Of a stretch of DNA of 64,000 bases, positions 1 through 11,525 are shown piece after piece (position 1 is the stretch's first letter; every line of letters begins with the position of its first letter). The stretch is taken from positions 45,146,712 through 45,210,711 of the forward strand of contig NC_077224.1 in assembly GCF_024763615.1 (NCBI RefSeq). The letters are read 5' to 3'. Under the pieces are notes generated by a model, which saw only the letters and a program-made list of their open reading frames with translations, was not told where the DNA came from and ran no database searches. This DNA comes from Phlebotomus papatasi (lineage: Eukaryota; Arthropoda; Insecta; Diptera; Psychodidae). The translations under genes and the position numbers were made by a program.

Positions 1-1097
1 ACACATTAAATTTCATATTTTTAACTTCAGGATTATAATAAATAAACAAACTTCATAAGTTAATAGTCGTAAACAAATATATTTCATAATCAATGTCTTT
101 GTTATCAATGTTTAAGCTCAGTTCTCAATTAATATTTTCTTGGAACCTAAATGAAATCCATTTGTCTCGAACCTTGCCAACTCTCATTACCAATACCGCC
201 CATTTTCCATAAAGTCAAAGGGAGTGGAAAATGAGCTTAAGAATTAGCTTTAGTATATACTGAAAATACCCCATTAATTATTTAATGATTTTACCACGAA
301 AATCTTGTGCCAAGATGTTAACATAAAAAAAAGCCATATGCAAAAGTATAAAACAAAGTAATTGGAGAGAAATTCTTGCGATATCTCATGTTTGAATGAT
401 TTACTGGAATTTTATGAATGTTGCAATGAGATCTGTAAATCGGACAATTTTGGTTAATTTACGACCGACAAGAATAAACGATCCCCTTTCTCCCTCCGGA
501 GCAATCCTTTTTGCTGCGATGCAGTCAATATACTTGAGCACTCTTCGGGCTCAATTCTGACCATGCCACCCCGAGGGATGCAAGATTGGAAAACGTGGCG
601 AAGAAAAGCACAAGAAGTATAGTTCTTGGATTGTAAAAAAAAAGAGTCCAAAGGAAAAAGTTTCATGGAGAACTTTCGCATTCCGAGAGGAAATTCCCCC
701 CAGAAAAGAAGAAATTCTTCTGACCAGTTGCCAAAAAAAAAGTCCTCCGTTCTCTTTTATACTCTCTTGTGCCTCGATTCTCACGACTATCATCTGAGAA
801 TCACATCATGGTGAATGAACTTTCAAATAGGATTAATTTTCTCAACATTTCTTAAACCATATTATTGCAGACCATGAAATAGAAAATCAATTGCACAATC
901 TGTCCTACTTTTTGGCACGTTATACATCTCTTCTGCTCAAAGCCCTAGAAAAGGGGAAGAAGACCCTGCAATTTCCAGGAGAATAATTGCAGTCTTTAAT
1001 TGCATTTTAACCGTCCATTTTGGGGAGCAATAATTCGTCTTGGTGAATGATACACAGGACAGGGCAGGGAAAACAGGGTGATTTTGGGGTGACTTAC
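1..1097. other. Part of big brain intron 2; no exon seen
   Basis: This stretch lies downstream (in the minus-strand sense) of the donor at 1097 and is read as the start of a big brain intron that continues off the left edge. No minus-strand segment resembling the expected continuation (the first NPA-box region of the aquaporin fold) was found. Short open frames between 450 and 820 show no recognisable protein. Confidence 0.6.
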
Positions 1098-1264
1098 CTG
1101 ATATGTGGGAAAAGCACTGAGTGAGTGTTGCAACGGCAAATCCGGATGCTAGAGCCGTTGCCAAGAGGACACTGGAGACACTAGCCCCAACCCCAGCTCC
1201 CGCTGCTGCTCCACATACAATGAACACGTAGAAAAATGAGGCGATACACTCAGAGATAATGGAC
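1098..1264 (-). CDS. bib: big brain coding exon 2 (membrane helices 1 and 2)
   Basis: The acceptor CAACAG lies just before 1264 and the GTAAGT donor starts at 1097. The exon is 167 bp (phase 2 in, phase 1 out). It encodes the first two transmembrane helices of the aquaporin fold and ends in TQCFSHISG, directly before where the HINPAV box is expected. Confidence 0.94.
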
Positions 1265-3877
1265 CTGTTGCGGAGAAAAAGGCGAAACTTAGAAGGAACT
1301 CTAAAGCAAATTCGAAGGGACACGCTAATATGGGGCACACGTTACGGTTGAGCGCGGAATACTCTACTTTACTTTATTCTTTTGTGGCTATAACCGCTAC
1401 AACAAATTTTACTTAAAAAAAACAAGGTAACTAAATTCGTTTAAAATAAATTATTCCAGCCATTTTATACCTTTTAAAGCTAAATATTTTGAATAAGGAA
1501 TCAATTATCAAAACCCTCAAAACCAGAAATTTCCGTTTAATATTATATACCGTGAGAGTATACCATGATTTATTCATACTCTTGGTAAATCCAATAAGAG
1601 AGCCAAATGTTAAGCTTAACCAAATCTTTTTTGAAAAAGTAAAAAAATAAATAAAGCAAACCGACAATTATACGTTTTTGTAGCTTATTCGAAACCAACT
1701 TAAAATCAAAAAGCTTTAAGCGAGAAGTTTAGTAGCTTGAAAGGAGGTAGTTAAACAGGTTGAGACACAATAACTTTGTTCATCGAAAATGAGTTAAAAA
1801 AATATTTTCGACTTAAATATTTTTGTGGTCAAATTTTCAAATTCGTATTATAAATACAAAAATATCATAGAAAAAAAAATAAATCATTAAGAAGCTAATC
1901 AAGAAAATTTTTGAAATATTTTTCGTAATATTACAGCTATAAATTTTAAAAATCGAAAAGTCAGTTTTTATTATTTAATGTCAATCCCAGGTTTAAAAGA
2001 AATTGGTTATTTAAAAATTATTTTTAAAAAAAACCTCTAGTGTTATGTCCAAGACACAGTTATGACTTAAGCCGAGAGACGACTTAGTGGAAAGTGATGG
2101 AAATCTAGTTAAACTATTATTTCTAATATAATTGCGCTAAGCCGTCTCTCGGCTAATCTTCAGGTCTGTGAAGGCCCTTAGAGTTAGATCTTTGAAAGAG
2201 TATATTTAAAAGCTAAACGATCTTTAGACCCAATTTTATTCAGATTGTTTAAGTTTCCTGATTTCCTCTCAGGAGGGATTTTTGAAAAATCTTTGACATG
2301 GGATTCTTTATTAAAGAAATAAGGAAAATTGATCTAATAAACTTTTAAAAAGTTATTGCAATTGGTTATTTAGGGTTTCTTTTTTTTTTAATATAACAGA
2401 GTTGAACTTCTATTTTTTTTTTCTTTGAAACTAATGTGACTTTTACCTCTTAGGAAAATTGTTATTTTTGAATTTTAAAGAGCTTTGAAAATATAATATG
2501 GACAATAATAAATTATAATTAGTTAGCAAAATAATAGAAAATCTTTAGAAAAAATTAGTTTAATTTATAAAATTGGGTTACCTAACAATGCTGTAAGTTA
2601 AATTAAAAACTCTTTATTTTCCATTTACTAAAAATTTCACTATGATTTTACATGTTTAATTTCATGTACAGAGTAGGTACTGATAAAATCAGATTCTTTT
2701 TCTCACTCAATTTAATTTTCGTGGCTCGATAACATGATTTTTTCATTTTTGGATACGTTTTAGAGGTTACCTCTTCGGATATTTTGTCTAGAAAATGCTC
2801 TACAGGATGTTATTACCGAATGTTATTATTTTTCGACTCGTTATGTGTCTTGCAATTTCTGATAAGTCTGAACCGTTGTGTGAATCGGTTCCAATAGGTT
2901 ATGAACCGGTAATAATTCGGTTATAAACCAATAAACGTTTTCGTCCAAAAATCAATTTCATTACCCTTAAGCTATTTTAATCTATATTTATGACTTGTTT
3001 CACACCGGTTAAGAACCGATAAACGGTAAATGATGTGAAAGTTGAGAGTACCTAATTTACGAGTTCGAGCATTTCGCAAAGTATTTTACGCTTTGCCACC
3101 CCTTTTAAATCAAAACTGAACATTTCTAATTGTGGACTATGATTGCCTTATTTGAATTCAACGTGAATAACAATTTCAAGTTAAATCTAAAAAAAAAATT
3201 ATTTAAAACTATTTTTAAAAAATTGTAATTGGATCATTTTAAAATTTAAACGGCAGGATTTCAATATAATTGTCCGAGCTTGTTCTCCTTCAAATTAAAA
3301 AAAATGCCTTTAATTATGTTTTAATTAAATACAAAAATAATATGAGAAGAATAAAAACCGAAAATAACCGTTTTCATTATTTATTCTTTAAACTGGAGAA
3401 CTTAATACGTTCACCTTTAAGCATAATCTCGCCTTTATCATATTGGAATTGGACTGAATTTTCACACTTAAATTTAAACATTTCTTGCTCTCTGAAGCAT
3501 TATTCTTGTGCCAAAATTATTTTTCGTTGAGATAATCCCCATTTGAAGAAAATGTTCATTGTTTGCAACAAAATACTCTCAACTTCCGCAGTAACATTAT
3601 CATTTCTTTAAGCCCTCCTTTTCAGCACAATGTGAAACTTGTAGTGATTCTAAGTGACCACAATTCCCATGGACACTTTAAAGGATTTTGGGACTTACCT
3701 CCAGAACTCCAAAGTTCGGATCTCAGCTTGCATGCTGGGCCGAGAGACACGTCCTCCAACAACAACCACTGCTCCCTGATTCTGTTCCTTCCTGAGATTT
3801 TCCAGGCGTTCGAACAGAGATACGATGTGGTAGTCAAGGTTGTGCTCTGGAGGAAGCTGAAGACTTTCTTCTGCCAT
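1098..3877 (-). CDS. bib: Neurogenic protein big brain, N-terminal part (two exons; gene continues off the left edge)
   Basis: Exons are 3877-3699 and 1264-1098, joined at phase 2 across a 2434 bp intron. The 115 residues read from the ATG at 3877 (context gaagATGg) start MAEESLQ and contain the big brain signature SMQAEIRTLEFWR|SIISEC followed by VCGAAAG and GASVSSVLLATALASG, which I recognise as nearly identical to Drosophila big brain. Residues about 60-82 form the first membrane helix, with the MIP-family Glu in ISEC; residues about 85-112 form the second. The first NPA motif should begin just after the phase-1 donor at 1097 and is not in the window. Known role: a MIP/aquaporin-family membrane protein that promotes lateral inhibition through Notch signalling in the neurogenic ectoderm. 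Later exons (four more helices and the long cytoplasmic tail) are absent here because of the window edge, not because of a break. Confidence 0.95.
1265..3698 (-). other. big brain intron 1 with transposon relics
   Basis: The intron is 2.4 kb and AT-rich. It carries a foldback MITE (2044-2182) and, at about 2750-3110, a dispersed repeat with motifs such as GAACCGGT, AACCAATAA and GAGCATTTCGCAAAG that recur at about 24360-25120. The open frame at 3270-3530 is not recognised and is probably chance. Confidence 0.7.
2044..2182. mobile_element. Foldback MITE, GCCGAGAGACG family (copy 1)
   Basis: Inverted segments ACTTAAGCCGAGAGACGACT and GCGCTAAGCCGTCTCTCGGC face each other across about 55 bp. The same core occurs in the better preserved element at 44189-44460, including the trailing CAGGTCTGTGAAGGCCCT. 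It has no coding capacity and looks like a decayed or truncated copy. Confidence 0.7.
3699..3877 (-). CDS. bib: big brain coding exon 1
   Basis: It runs from the ATG at 3877 to a GTAAGT donor at 3698-3693 and ends after two bases of an Arg codon. It encodes the cytoplasmic N-terminus (EHNLDYHIVSLFERLENLRK) and the conserved EIRTLEFW that leads into the first membrane helix. Confidence 0.94.
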
Positions 3878-5236
3878 CTTCTTGATTTACTTTTGCTGGC
3901 TTGGAGATTGAAGTGAAGCCTCAATTTGGCAAAATTGGCACAAACACTGGCACGTTTTTTTTGCTCCGGTATTATGGGCAGAAATATCCAATTACGAGGA
4001 GAACACAGAATTTCAAAGAAGACCAATATCCCGTGTTTGTCTCACAGAAAATGAGACACTGAAGAATCACATAAAAGTCATCGCTGTGGAAATATTTTGT
4101 GGTTTTCCTGCCAAATAACACTGGCAACTTCGAAAAAAAAGCACTACATAAAAAAGACCTTAATTATTGGTCTGAGAAGAGAATGATGAGTCCATTGAAA
4201 TTCGAGCTGCACAACAGCCAGACAATTGAGATTTCTTCCTCTCTATGGACACAGTGAAAGAGCAAGATCAAAAAATATAAAATGAATTAACTATTCACAT
4301 CAGGCAAATTGTGCCAATTATTCAATTGATTTTATTTTATGAATTAAAAAAAACTGAACACTCTACAATTGCTGACAAAAAAGTTTCACTTGCAACACTT
4401 TCTGGATTTTTGAAAAAAAAAACCGACTAAGCGAAAATCACGAATTGGCGCCAGACGAACGACCAGGCGATTGGACAAGCTGGTGGGAAGGATGCACGTC
4501 AGTTCTGTTCAGAATGTCACAAGTGAATGAGAGAGTGGGCATGGATCTGCTGGCTGAAGCATCTTCCACTTCTTCTGCTCTCAATTCTCTCTCTGCCTTA
4601 ATTTTTGAACCAGAGGGGTGAGAGTGTGAAAGGCATTCTCTCTCGCTCTCCCTTATCACACTAACACATGGTGCATTCGCCTCTCCCGGCAGATGTGTAC
4701 ATTTCGATTGAACCATTAATCAAACAATTAAGTGCAACTCAGAGAGTCCAGAGCAGTACGAAAAATCTGTCTAAAACAGTGCTAAAGACATTTCTTACAT
4801 AATAATAAACTTCTTCAATGATTCAATTGATTTCTGAGATTGTCTCCTTTCAAGGAACTCTTTTGTAATCATTTTCTTAGGCAAATTTTCTCGGAAATAT
4901 CTTATCAAACGATGCTATTGATTTTTGAATAAATAGAGCAGGATCCTTGTATATTTCCCAGGCTGTAAGAAAAAAAAATCAAATTATCAGGAAGAGTATC
5001 AATTTTAAATATTTGCCTATTTTGCTTACACGCCTTCTCAAGACAGCCAAATTCCCAAAGTGGGAAAATTGTTGCGAAATGATGTACACCATTATGCTTA
5101 AGATTGCAAAATGCTCGAGCTCATGTCTTTTAGATTCTATCCTACAACTGTTTCTTATCAGTTGACAAGATTCATAAAATTAATTTGTAGAATAATTGTG
5201 TCCCTCAAGGCAAAAGTGGACTATTTTAATCGGATA
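3878..5236. promoter_or_regulatory. 5' flank of big brain: probable UTR and promoter region
   Basis: The sequence immediately upstream of the big brain ATG on the minus strand is less AT-rich between about 4440 and 4720 than its surroundings, as expected for a 5' UTR or promoter-proximal segment. I could not fix a transcription start. The open frame at 4716-4438 has low-complexity Ser/Glu-rich content and no recognised domain, so it is not called as a gene. Confidence 0.35.
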
Positions 5237-6304
5237 GGGGAAATGCTCATAATTTTGTCCAGTTTCTTATTTTGGACACTTTGAGGATAACATTGGACAC
5301 TAAAAATAAATTGATTAAAATGATGGATTTTTATTCCAATATTTGATGAATAATGAATTCTATCTAAATATTTGTTCTTTTTGGAAGATTTTAACACTAA
5401 ATACGTTAAAATTTGAATATGATTTGAGTTGAAATTGCTTTGTTGAAAATTCAGTGTGAGCAATTGCTTACGAGAAATATGACAGAACTTCGTGGCTTAC
5501 TTCAGTCTTATTTAGTTTTGGTGAAGTACTAACAAAGTTTGTTCGCTGTTTTTGAGTGCTATTATTGAATATTCATTGAATATTGTGTTGATTCACGTTA
5601 CTGATGATTTGTACATTTGACCTGTAGTGAGACTTGCCTTGTGAATTAGATTTTTCGTGTGAAAAATGGGAAATTTTTTAAGACATTCACCAGTGAGGTG
5701 ATGGTTCTTATTTTGGACAGGTGTTTTTCTCACGAAATTTCGTGAAGTTTTAGCTTTTGTGATGACTAGGTTGGACAAATGCCTGGAGAAACAAAGGAGC
5801 ATCATCTTTACGAAAGAGATGTAGCGAGAAATGCCTTGAAAGGCTCCCGGAAAGGTCAGGGAATGAGCGAATCCGCACGTACTTGGAGCACCGAAGTCAA
5901 CTCACTTTAATGAATGATATGGAAAGTTTCCGGGCTTCTTGTGACATTCTACGTTTCCCTTACATGAACAGGAAGAGGACTTGGTAAGATTGGTTCATCA
6001 AATGAAGAACAATGGGCATCCTATTGAGGCGGATTAGCTGTCCAAATTTACAGTAAAGTTGGACAAATTAATAAACAAGTTGTCCAAAATAAGAGCCAAG
6101 GTCACCTCTACTTATCAATTCATTTTTAAACGTATTAAAACTAATTTTAATAAAAATAAGACGATAAATAGCTTGCTAAGTTTCTAAACAACCCTTCTGA
6201 AAAGAGAGTAACAAGAAATGTCAATTAGTATAGAAAATATTGCACTTCAAACTTGGAACTTCGATGCTTATAAGCAGACTGTCCAAAATTATAAGCACTT
6301 CCCC
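5237..6304 (+). mobile_element. Degenerate pogo-type DNA transposon with TA target duplication
   Basis: Terminal inverted repeats GGGGAAATGCTCATAATTTT (left) and the reverse complement of AAAATTATAAGCACTTCCCC (right) are each bordered by TA (5235-5236 and 6305-6306). The 1068 bp interior carries a broken pogo-like transposase start at 5779 and a second fragment near 5972. The TIR resembles that of the shorter elements at 10566, 37595 and 51877. Known for the family: Tc1/mariner-superfamily elements insert at TA. Confidence 0.8.
5779..6037 (+). pseudogene. Pogo-like transposase fragment (N-terminal DNA-binding part)
   Basis: From ATG 5779 the frame reads MPGETKEHHLYERDVARNAL..GSRKGQGMSESARTW and stops at 5910. 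A second open piece at 5972-6037 reads EEDLVRLVHQMKNNGHPIEAD. The first resembles the N-terminal psq-type helix-turn-helix of pogo/Tigger transposases and the second the start of the CENP-B-like HTH (E-E-D-L-V). The DDE catalytic domain is missing. Family assignment is from pattern memory. Confidence 0.6.
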
Positions 6305-8000
6305 TAATGCATGTATTAGATGGACGTATTTTGCCTAAAAATAAACATCCTGTGTGCAAATTCGAGAAAATTGCAAGGTTTCTTTTTTTTCTATTGCGCC
6401 ATTTATCTATACGTGCTCCTCTTCATAACCGATGTTAAAAATTTTTAACCGATATATAAACGTATTTCAGAAGTCATATACAAGTAGGGATTGTAGGGCA
6501 CAATGGAATAAGTTTGGACTGCATGGAGTTCGTTTTGAGTGACATTTTTTGAACCAAAAAACACCCGCAAATTCACTCCAGTGACGTAGAAATTTTTTTC
6601 TAAGTCACATCGTTTCTTTCCATTTGGATAATTGCAACAGATATGTTTGGCTTAAATTGTGGAAACGTTCAAATTGTGCAAACTAAGTAAGGATTTATTT
6701 CAAACTGTTATACTCTGAGGGGTTAGGATCATTGGATAGAGAGAGGTTCTTTACAGGTATTTACTCAATTCTTTATTACCACATTTTACAGGCTAAATGG
6801 CTAAATATTCTTGAGGATCACGCTGAGTCTTTTTGGGCCATTATTTGCTAGAGAGACCTACCCCAATCTGCAAAAAATTACTCTGACTCAAAAATGACTG
6901 GTTTTTGGTGTAGAAGGAATGGTCAAAAAGATTAATCTTAATTAGAATCTTAAAAATTAGTCGTATTCGCGTCGTATTTTGGTCACAGCATTACTCATTA
7001 TTGAATTAGTAATATTATCGTTATTTTACGGTTCTAAAGTTTACTCTGCCATGCAGTAACAAAAGCGACTCCAAACGATGGTCTTTTTCCGTACAAAAAA
7101 TGACGCGCCAAAAACAATGCATTTGGCGTCCTTCTCTACCGCATAGATACGAAATCGGCGAACGCATTTTGAATGAAGACGTTAAGAACACTTCACAACT
7201 TCGTATTGCATCACCATCGTAGACACTACTTTCTCAATAATTCTTCACATTTTCTATCGTTTTCTCCTACGTTCTATGTAAATTTCTCTAATTTTTCCCT
7301 AATTCGACTATTGCTGAATGAGCCATCCGACATGTCGAAAATTTCCCCACTGGATGGCAATAACACAAAAAAATCTTTTAAAATTTTCACTAAATAGGTC
7401 TTTCCGACACAGAATTTTAATCACAGGACATTACAGAAACTGGTGCAAACTCCTGAACCACAAAATTTCATTTTACAAAAAAAAAATGTTTGTGTGTCTA
7501 TCATGCAAAAAATTGCCTAATTTTCACTTAATTCCTGTCGGCACTGTACTTTTTCGAATCACAACACACATTTCTACTGGGGAGCTTTTCCTCCCAATGC
7601 ACACTATAATATTGGTCAGAAAATACGCTCAAATATCAACTACTTCGCGAATTCACAGCACTTTATAGTTCTATTTGCCATTTGACAAGTAAAATTTCCC
7701 CTCGCATATACCCAGTGAGGGGAAGATTATTTATAGGGACACTGGAAGTCGGCGTCATATTTTAGTCGTGAGCGAGTAATCTCAGAGTTATTATGACGCC
7801 AAATTACTGCCGTAATTACCATCATATTATTCCCCACTTTCCGTCTGACGACCGTCATAAGACCCGATTTTGGAATGCATAATACATACATCCAACGCTA
7901 ATCTTACTTCAAATTGCTACTTGGGTACGGCTTAAGTCAAGAGACGGCTTCATGTAATTTTAATCAAAATTATGAGACTACAAAGAAGTATTGTTAATCG
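6305..8000. other. Intergenic; no gene recognised
   Basis: Only short unrecognised frames occur (for example 7173-7397 and 7318-7668). Sequences around 6962-7020 and 7745-7800 share GTC/GTATTTTGGTC-like and TTATTACG-like pieces, suggesting a decayed repeat, but no boundary could be drawn. Confidence 0.5.
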
Positions 8001-8110
8001 TAATGCCCTAGATAGACTTTTACGGCTTAAGCCGAGACCTCAGTGGGAAATGGTTGGGAGTGTAGTCAATTTCCCACTGAGGTCTCGGCTTCAGCGATTA
8101 AGGCATTACG
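8001..8110. repeat. Foldback hairpin/MITE related to the GCCGAGAGACG family
   Basis: TAATGCCCTAGATAGAC..GGCTTAAGCCGAGACCTCAGTGGGAAAT on the left pairs with ATTTCCCACTGAGGTCTCGGC..AAGGCATTA on the right around a ~20 bp loop. The end TAATGCCCTAGA matches the end of the element at 44189. A related stretch, GGCTTAAGTCAAGAGACGGC, lies just upstream at about 7930. Confidence 0.7.
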
Positions 8111-8301
8111 CTCAAGAATACTTTTTTTTGTAGTCTCTTTCTTTAGTTCACTTGAACTTGAAACAGTAAACAAATCTCAACGTTCACAATTGGATTTTGG
8201 TCAAAACTACCATACTGTATTGCAATTGGATTTCAGACAAAAATAAATTATCTATATAAGAAATATCAGATAAATTATCAGATAAAAAAAGTCGATTGTG
8301 A

Positions 8302-8332
8302 AAACTGCTCTCTCTTGGAGTTCGAGCAGTTA
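8302..8332. repeat. Short hairpin repeat (AACTGCTC..GAGCAGTT)
   Basis: Inverted arms AACTGCTC and GAGCAGTT are separated by about 13 bases. The same hairpin occurs, in opposite orientation, at about 25816-25848, where it reads TTAACTGCTCGAACTCCAAG. Confidence 0.55.
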
Positions 8333-8358
8333 AAAATAAAGTTATATATTTAAATTTA

Positions 8359-8688
8359 CAGTAGACTCTCTCAAATTCGGGCATATGGGACCGAAATGTC
8401 AGCCGAATTAGACAGAAATTCGGGCGACAAAGTTTTTGAAATGCAACGATTTTTTATTCATGTGCATATAGATATTGAGTTTACACACTCATATATAAAG
8501 TAAATTGCATGAAAATCCCTCAATCAAAACTAAGACAAACCATGCCAAATTTGAGCATATTTGATTCATTTGATAATCATAATCAAACTTGAAAAATGAC
8601 AACAAACTTTTTTCAAATGTAACCGCTGCGCTGCCCGAATTAAAAAGTAGCCCGATCTTAAAAGAACCGAATTTGCGAGAGTCTACTG
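8359..8688. mobile_element. TA-flanked MITE with CAGTAGACTCTC ends (copy 1)
   Basis: Terminal inverted repeats CAGTAGACTCTC and GAGAGTCTACTG are each flanked by TA. The element is 330 bp and noncoding. A second copy at 15489-15998 matches almost base for base outside its internal insertion, and a lone right end occurs at about 18340-18360. Confidence 0.88.
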
Positions 8689-10565
8689 TATATTGATTAT
8701 TCATTATTAAAATTAAAAGAGAAAAAAATACCTATTATTCCAGTCTAAAGTGAGTAGGTATAAAGTATGTAAAGAAATTACAATAAATTAAATTAGTATT
8801 TAAATAATTAGCTTTTCTTTCCTAAAAAATATAGATGTACACCACATTTTAAAATTGCCTCACATTGTTTTATTGAAAACCCGTCAAAGATGAAGACTTT
8901 TATCGCTCTATCGCCTTCTCATGAGATACTCCAAAATTATTTGCATACCCACAACGAAATTCCTTGAAGAGTATTACAAATAATTTCGTCAGATAAAACA
9001 CTTTCAATTTTACATAATTTATACTTACTTTATTTTGTATTTTATTTGATAGGGAAACATCCCTCCTAAAAACAAAATATGAATTTTTAGAGGAAGAGGA
9101 TCTGGAATTAATAAAACTGAAACATTGTGAAAATTCACACAATTACTAAGGTCAGCTGAGCGACATCTAATTAAATTTTAATTGGGGTAATTAAATTGTT
9201 TAGCGAAATAGTTTAGAGTTTCGCTAGAAATCGCTTGACCAGTGTTAAAGGGCCTGCGATGGAACAATTAAAGAACTCAAGAAGGGGAGCTTTATCCAAT
9301 AAAACACTGTTGAGTAGAATGTTGATGATTGTGAAACATTTTATCATCAAAGGAAATCGAAACATTCTTGTTTTATTAACACTTAGAAGAGTGGCTATTG
9401 CATTCCATTCCAATTTAAAAGTTGATACATTTACTTTTTTTGTAAGTGCGAAAATTTTATCAAAACAAGTAAAATGCTTGAAAATCTATAATCGAAAAGT
9501 TTTGAGATGATTTAAATAAACTAGTGTCAAAGTTAAAGCTTTAACTTAAATCTTTAGGCTTCTTTATCTCAGAATTGAGGGGTTAAACTGTTAATCTTAA
9601 AGCGTTAAAATATGAGGGCGCTCTAAAAGTGTAAGGACATATTAAAAGTATGGCGCTCACAAAATAGGGGCCGAAAAATTATAGAGTGGAAAAGCCAATT
9701 ATAAGCCTAGATCAGCTTATCATTGTGTAATTCTGTCATTTAAAATTCGGTTTGTGGGCAAACTTGAGGAGGTTCTTATTTCTAAAATAACGCTCAGATA
9801 TCTTAGATATTTTTTTCAAGGAGAGTATTTCTGTACAAGAAACATGCCCTTGGATTTAAAAGATATTTAAGAATTAAAGAGGAAAGGTATGTTTTGACGA
9901 AATGTTCGCCTGGATCACCTCCAAAATATATCCAAAAATGAAAAAATCGTAGGAGCCGTTTTCGAGAAAAACCAAAAAGACATGGTTTTGGCGGGAATGG
10001 AGGGAATGGGGGATTGCTCTTCTGAATCCAGAAGAGCAATCCCCTGTAGTTGTTGCAGTCCAGTCTGTCTCCTTTCTTGTATATACTGGGACAATTGTGG
10101 CCACGTTCCAGTCGCTATGCATATGGTTTCCGACTCCTATCATCGAGGTGAACATAGGTTTTTAGAAGAAGATGCTTTGTATTGCATACCCCCTCCCCCC
10201 CTCCCCATTTAGATCCCGGTTTTATCCTACCTTGATAACAATTTTTCTACCCTAAAAAAAACTCCAGGTAATTATAACTTTGATTTTAAGTTATAAAATA
10301 AATCTGTCAGGTAAGTGTTAATAAGTTAATTAGTCATATATGGGTCTTTTTGTGGTCCTCGTTTGTATATCCAAATTAGAGTTATGCCATGACTTGCTCT
10401 TTGGGACGTGTAAAAAGTTTTGCATGGTCTGAATTATTAACATTTTTTCTGTGGTGTTTTCTCAGTATTATCATATTTTATTAACTTTTTTTTGACAAAT
10501 TCCATTAATTTAACAACAAAATACAATGACAATATCTCTAAATTAATTTTCCTTTATTTAGAGTA
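8689..10565. other. Intergenic; no gene recognised
   Basis: AT-rich DNA with unrecognised short frames (9235-9510 plus, 9142-8900 minus). The only distinctive element is the perfect palindrome at 10009-10044. Confidence 0.5.
10009..10044. repeat. Perfect 16 bp-arm palindrome
   Basis: GGGGATTGCTCTTCTG and its exact reverse complement CAGAAGAGCAATCCCC are separated by the 4 bases AATC. No U-tract follows; function unknown. Confidence 0.85.
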
Positions 10566-10993
10566 GGGTAAATGTGCCAAATTCCGGCCAGCTTGCAATT
10601 TCGGCCACCTTTTTTGTTCCTCGAATTTCCATGAACTTTTATATTTTACGTACTCTAGAGATTATACAATGCAAAAGAATAACAAAAAATGTAGCTTCGA
10701 CAAACAAGATGACGTGAAAAAGACATTGGAAGAATTCCCGAGGGGCAAGGAACTATGAGAACGAAGGTGGCCGAAATAGGGCACCAAAGCTATGTCTACA
10801 TTTTTATTCATTTTAAAATGCATTAAGAATGATTTTAGAGTAAATAAAGACGGCAAACTCTTTAGAAGGTTCCCAGCAACACTGTTTCAGAAGAAAGAAT
10901 AAAAAAAAATCAATTTGTATTTAAAATATTACATTTCAAACTTGAGTTTTTGACTCTTGCATGCAAATATGCCGAAATTTGGCACACTTACCC
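10566..10993 (+). mobile_element. Pogo-derived MITE with TA target duplication
   Basis: The ends GGGTAAATGTGCCAAATTCC and (reverse complement) GGGTAAGTGTGCCAAATTTC form matching TIRs, with TA on both sides (10564-10565, 10994-10995). The 428 bp interior retains a transposase remnant beginning at the ATG near 10669 (MQKNNKKCSFDKQDDVKKTLEEF-like), related to the relic at 52417. It sits inside the 3' flank of odorant receptor copy 1 and is absent from the equivalent position of copy 2 (20460-20580). Confidence 0.82.
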
Positions 10994-11453
10994 TAAGTGC
11001 TTTTCACATGAATTCCATAGTATTTTTGAAAATATTGTTCATATTTGAGGATTGAGAAATTTAATATAATCCCTCCCCCCAAAACGACCAGCTAAAAGAC
11101 TCAGCTAATTGCATATCAATATAATTTTTTTTTTATTAATTTTTGCAAATATTAAAAAGTCAAATGCACAGAAATAGTCAAAGGGTTAGCATACACAAAA
11201 ACTAAGTAATGTTTTGGGATTTAACTCTCAACTAATTACAGCTTTTCTTGACCTGGTGATCCACCTATCCTTCCTATTCTACACCTTTCTATTTTTTTTT
11301 AATTTACTGCATCTAAAATTGCATTTAAGCGTGCTTTAAAATTTATTTCTAAAGTTAACTCCCAATAAGAAGAGACAAAAATATCTAACTGTGGTTCTAC
11401 TAATCCCAATGTCCTTAATCCCGGGACAAGCTGTACAGTAAATGTGAAACGGT

Positions 11454-11525
11454 TTAAGCTGCCTTTTCAAAGGCGGTTTCTAGCGTAAAGATTAATGTAC
11501 ACCATGAAGCAGCCATCTTCACGAT
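11454..11525 (-). CDS. Odorant receptor copy 1, terminal exon
   Basis: 72 bp from the acceptor ATTGCAG to the TAA at 11454-11456. It encodes helix 7 and the tail (KMAASWCTLIFTLETAFEKAA). It is too short for an ORF scan; it was found by phase continuity and by matching the last exon of copy 2. Confidence 0.85.
   Translation of the reverse strand: MVKMAASWCTLIFTLETAFEKAA

Noticed and set aside
3622..4026. 134-codon minus-strand frame over the big brain start region
   Set aside because: It is in a different frame from the recognised big brain exon 1, which has a clear start, homology and donor.
4438..4716. 92-codon minus-strand frame upstream of big brain
   Set aside because: Low-complexity Ser/Glu/Arg content in a GC-richer promoter-like area; no homology or splice evidence.
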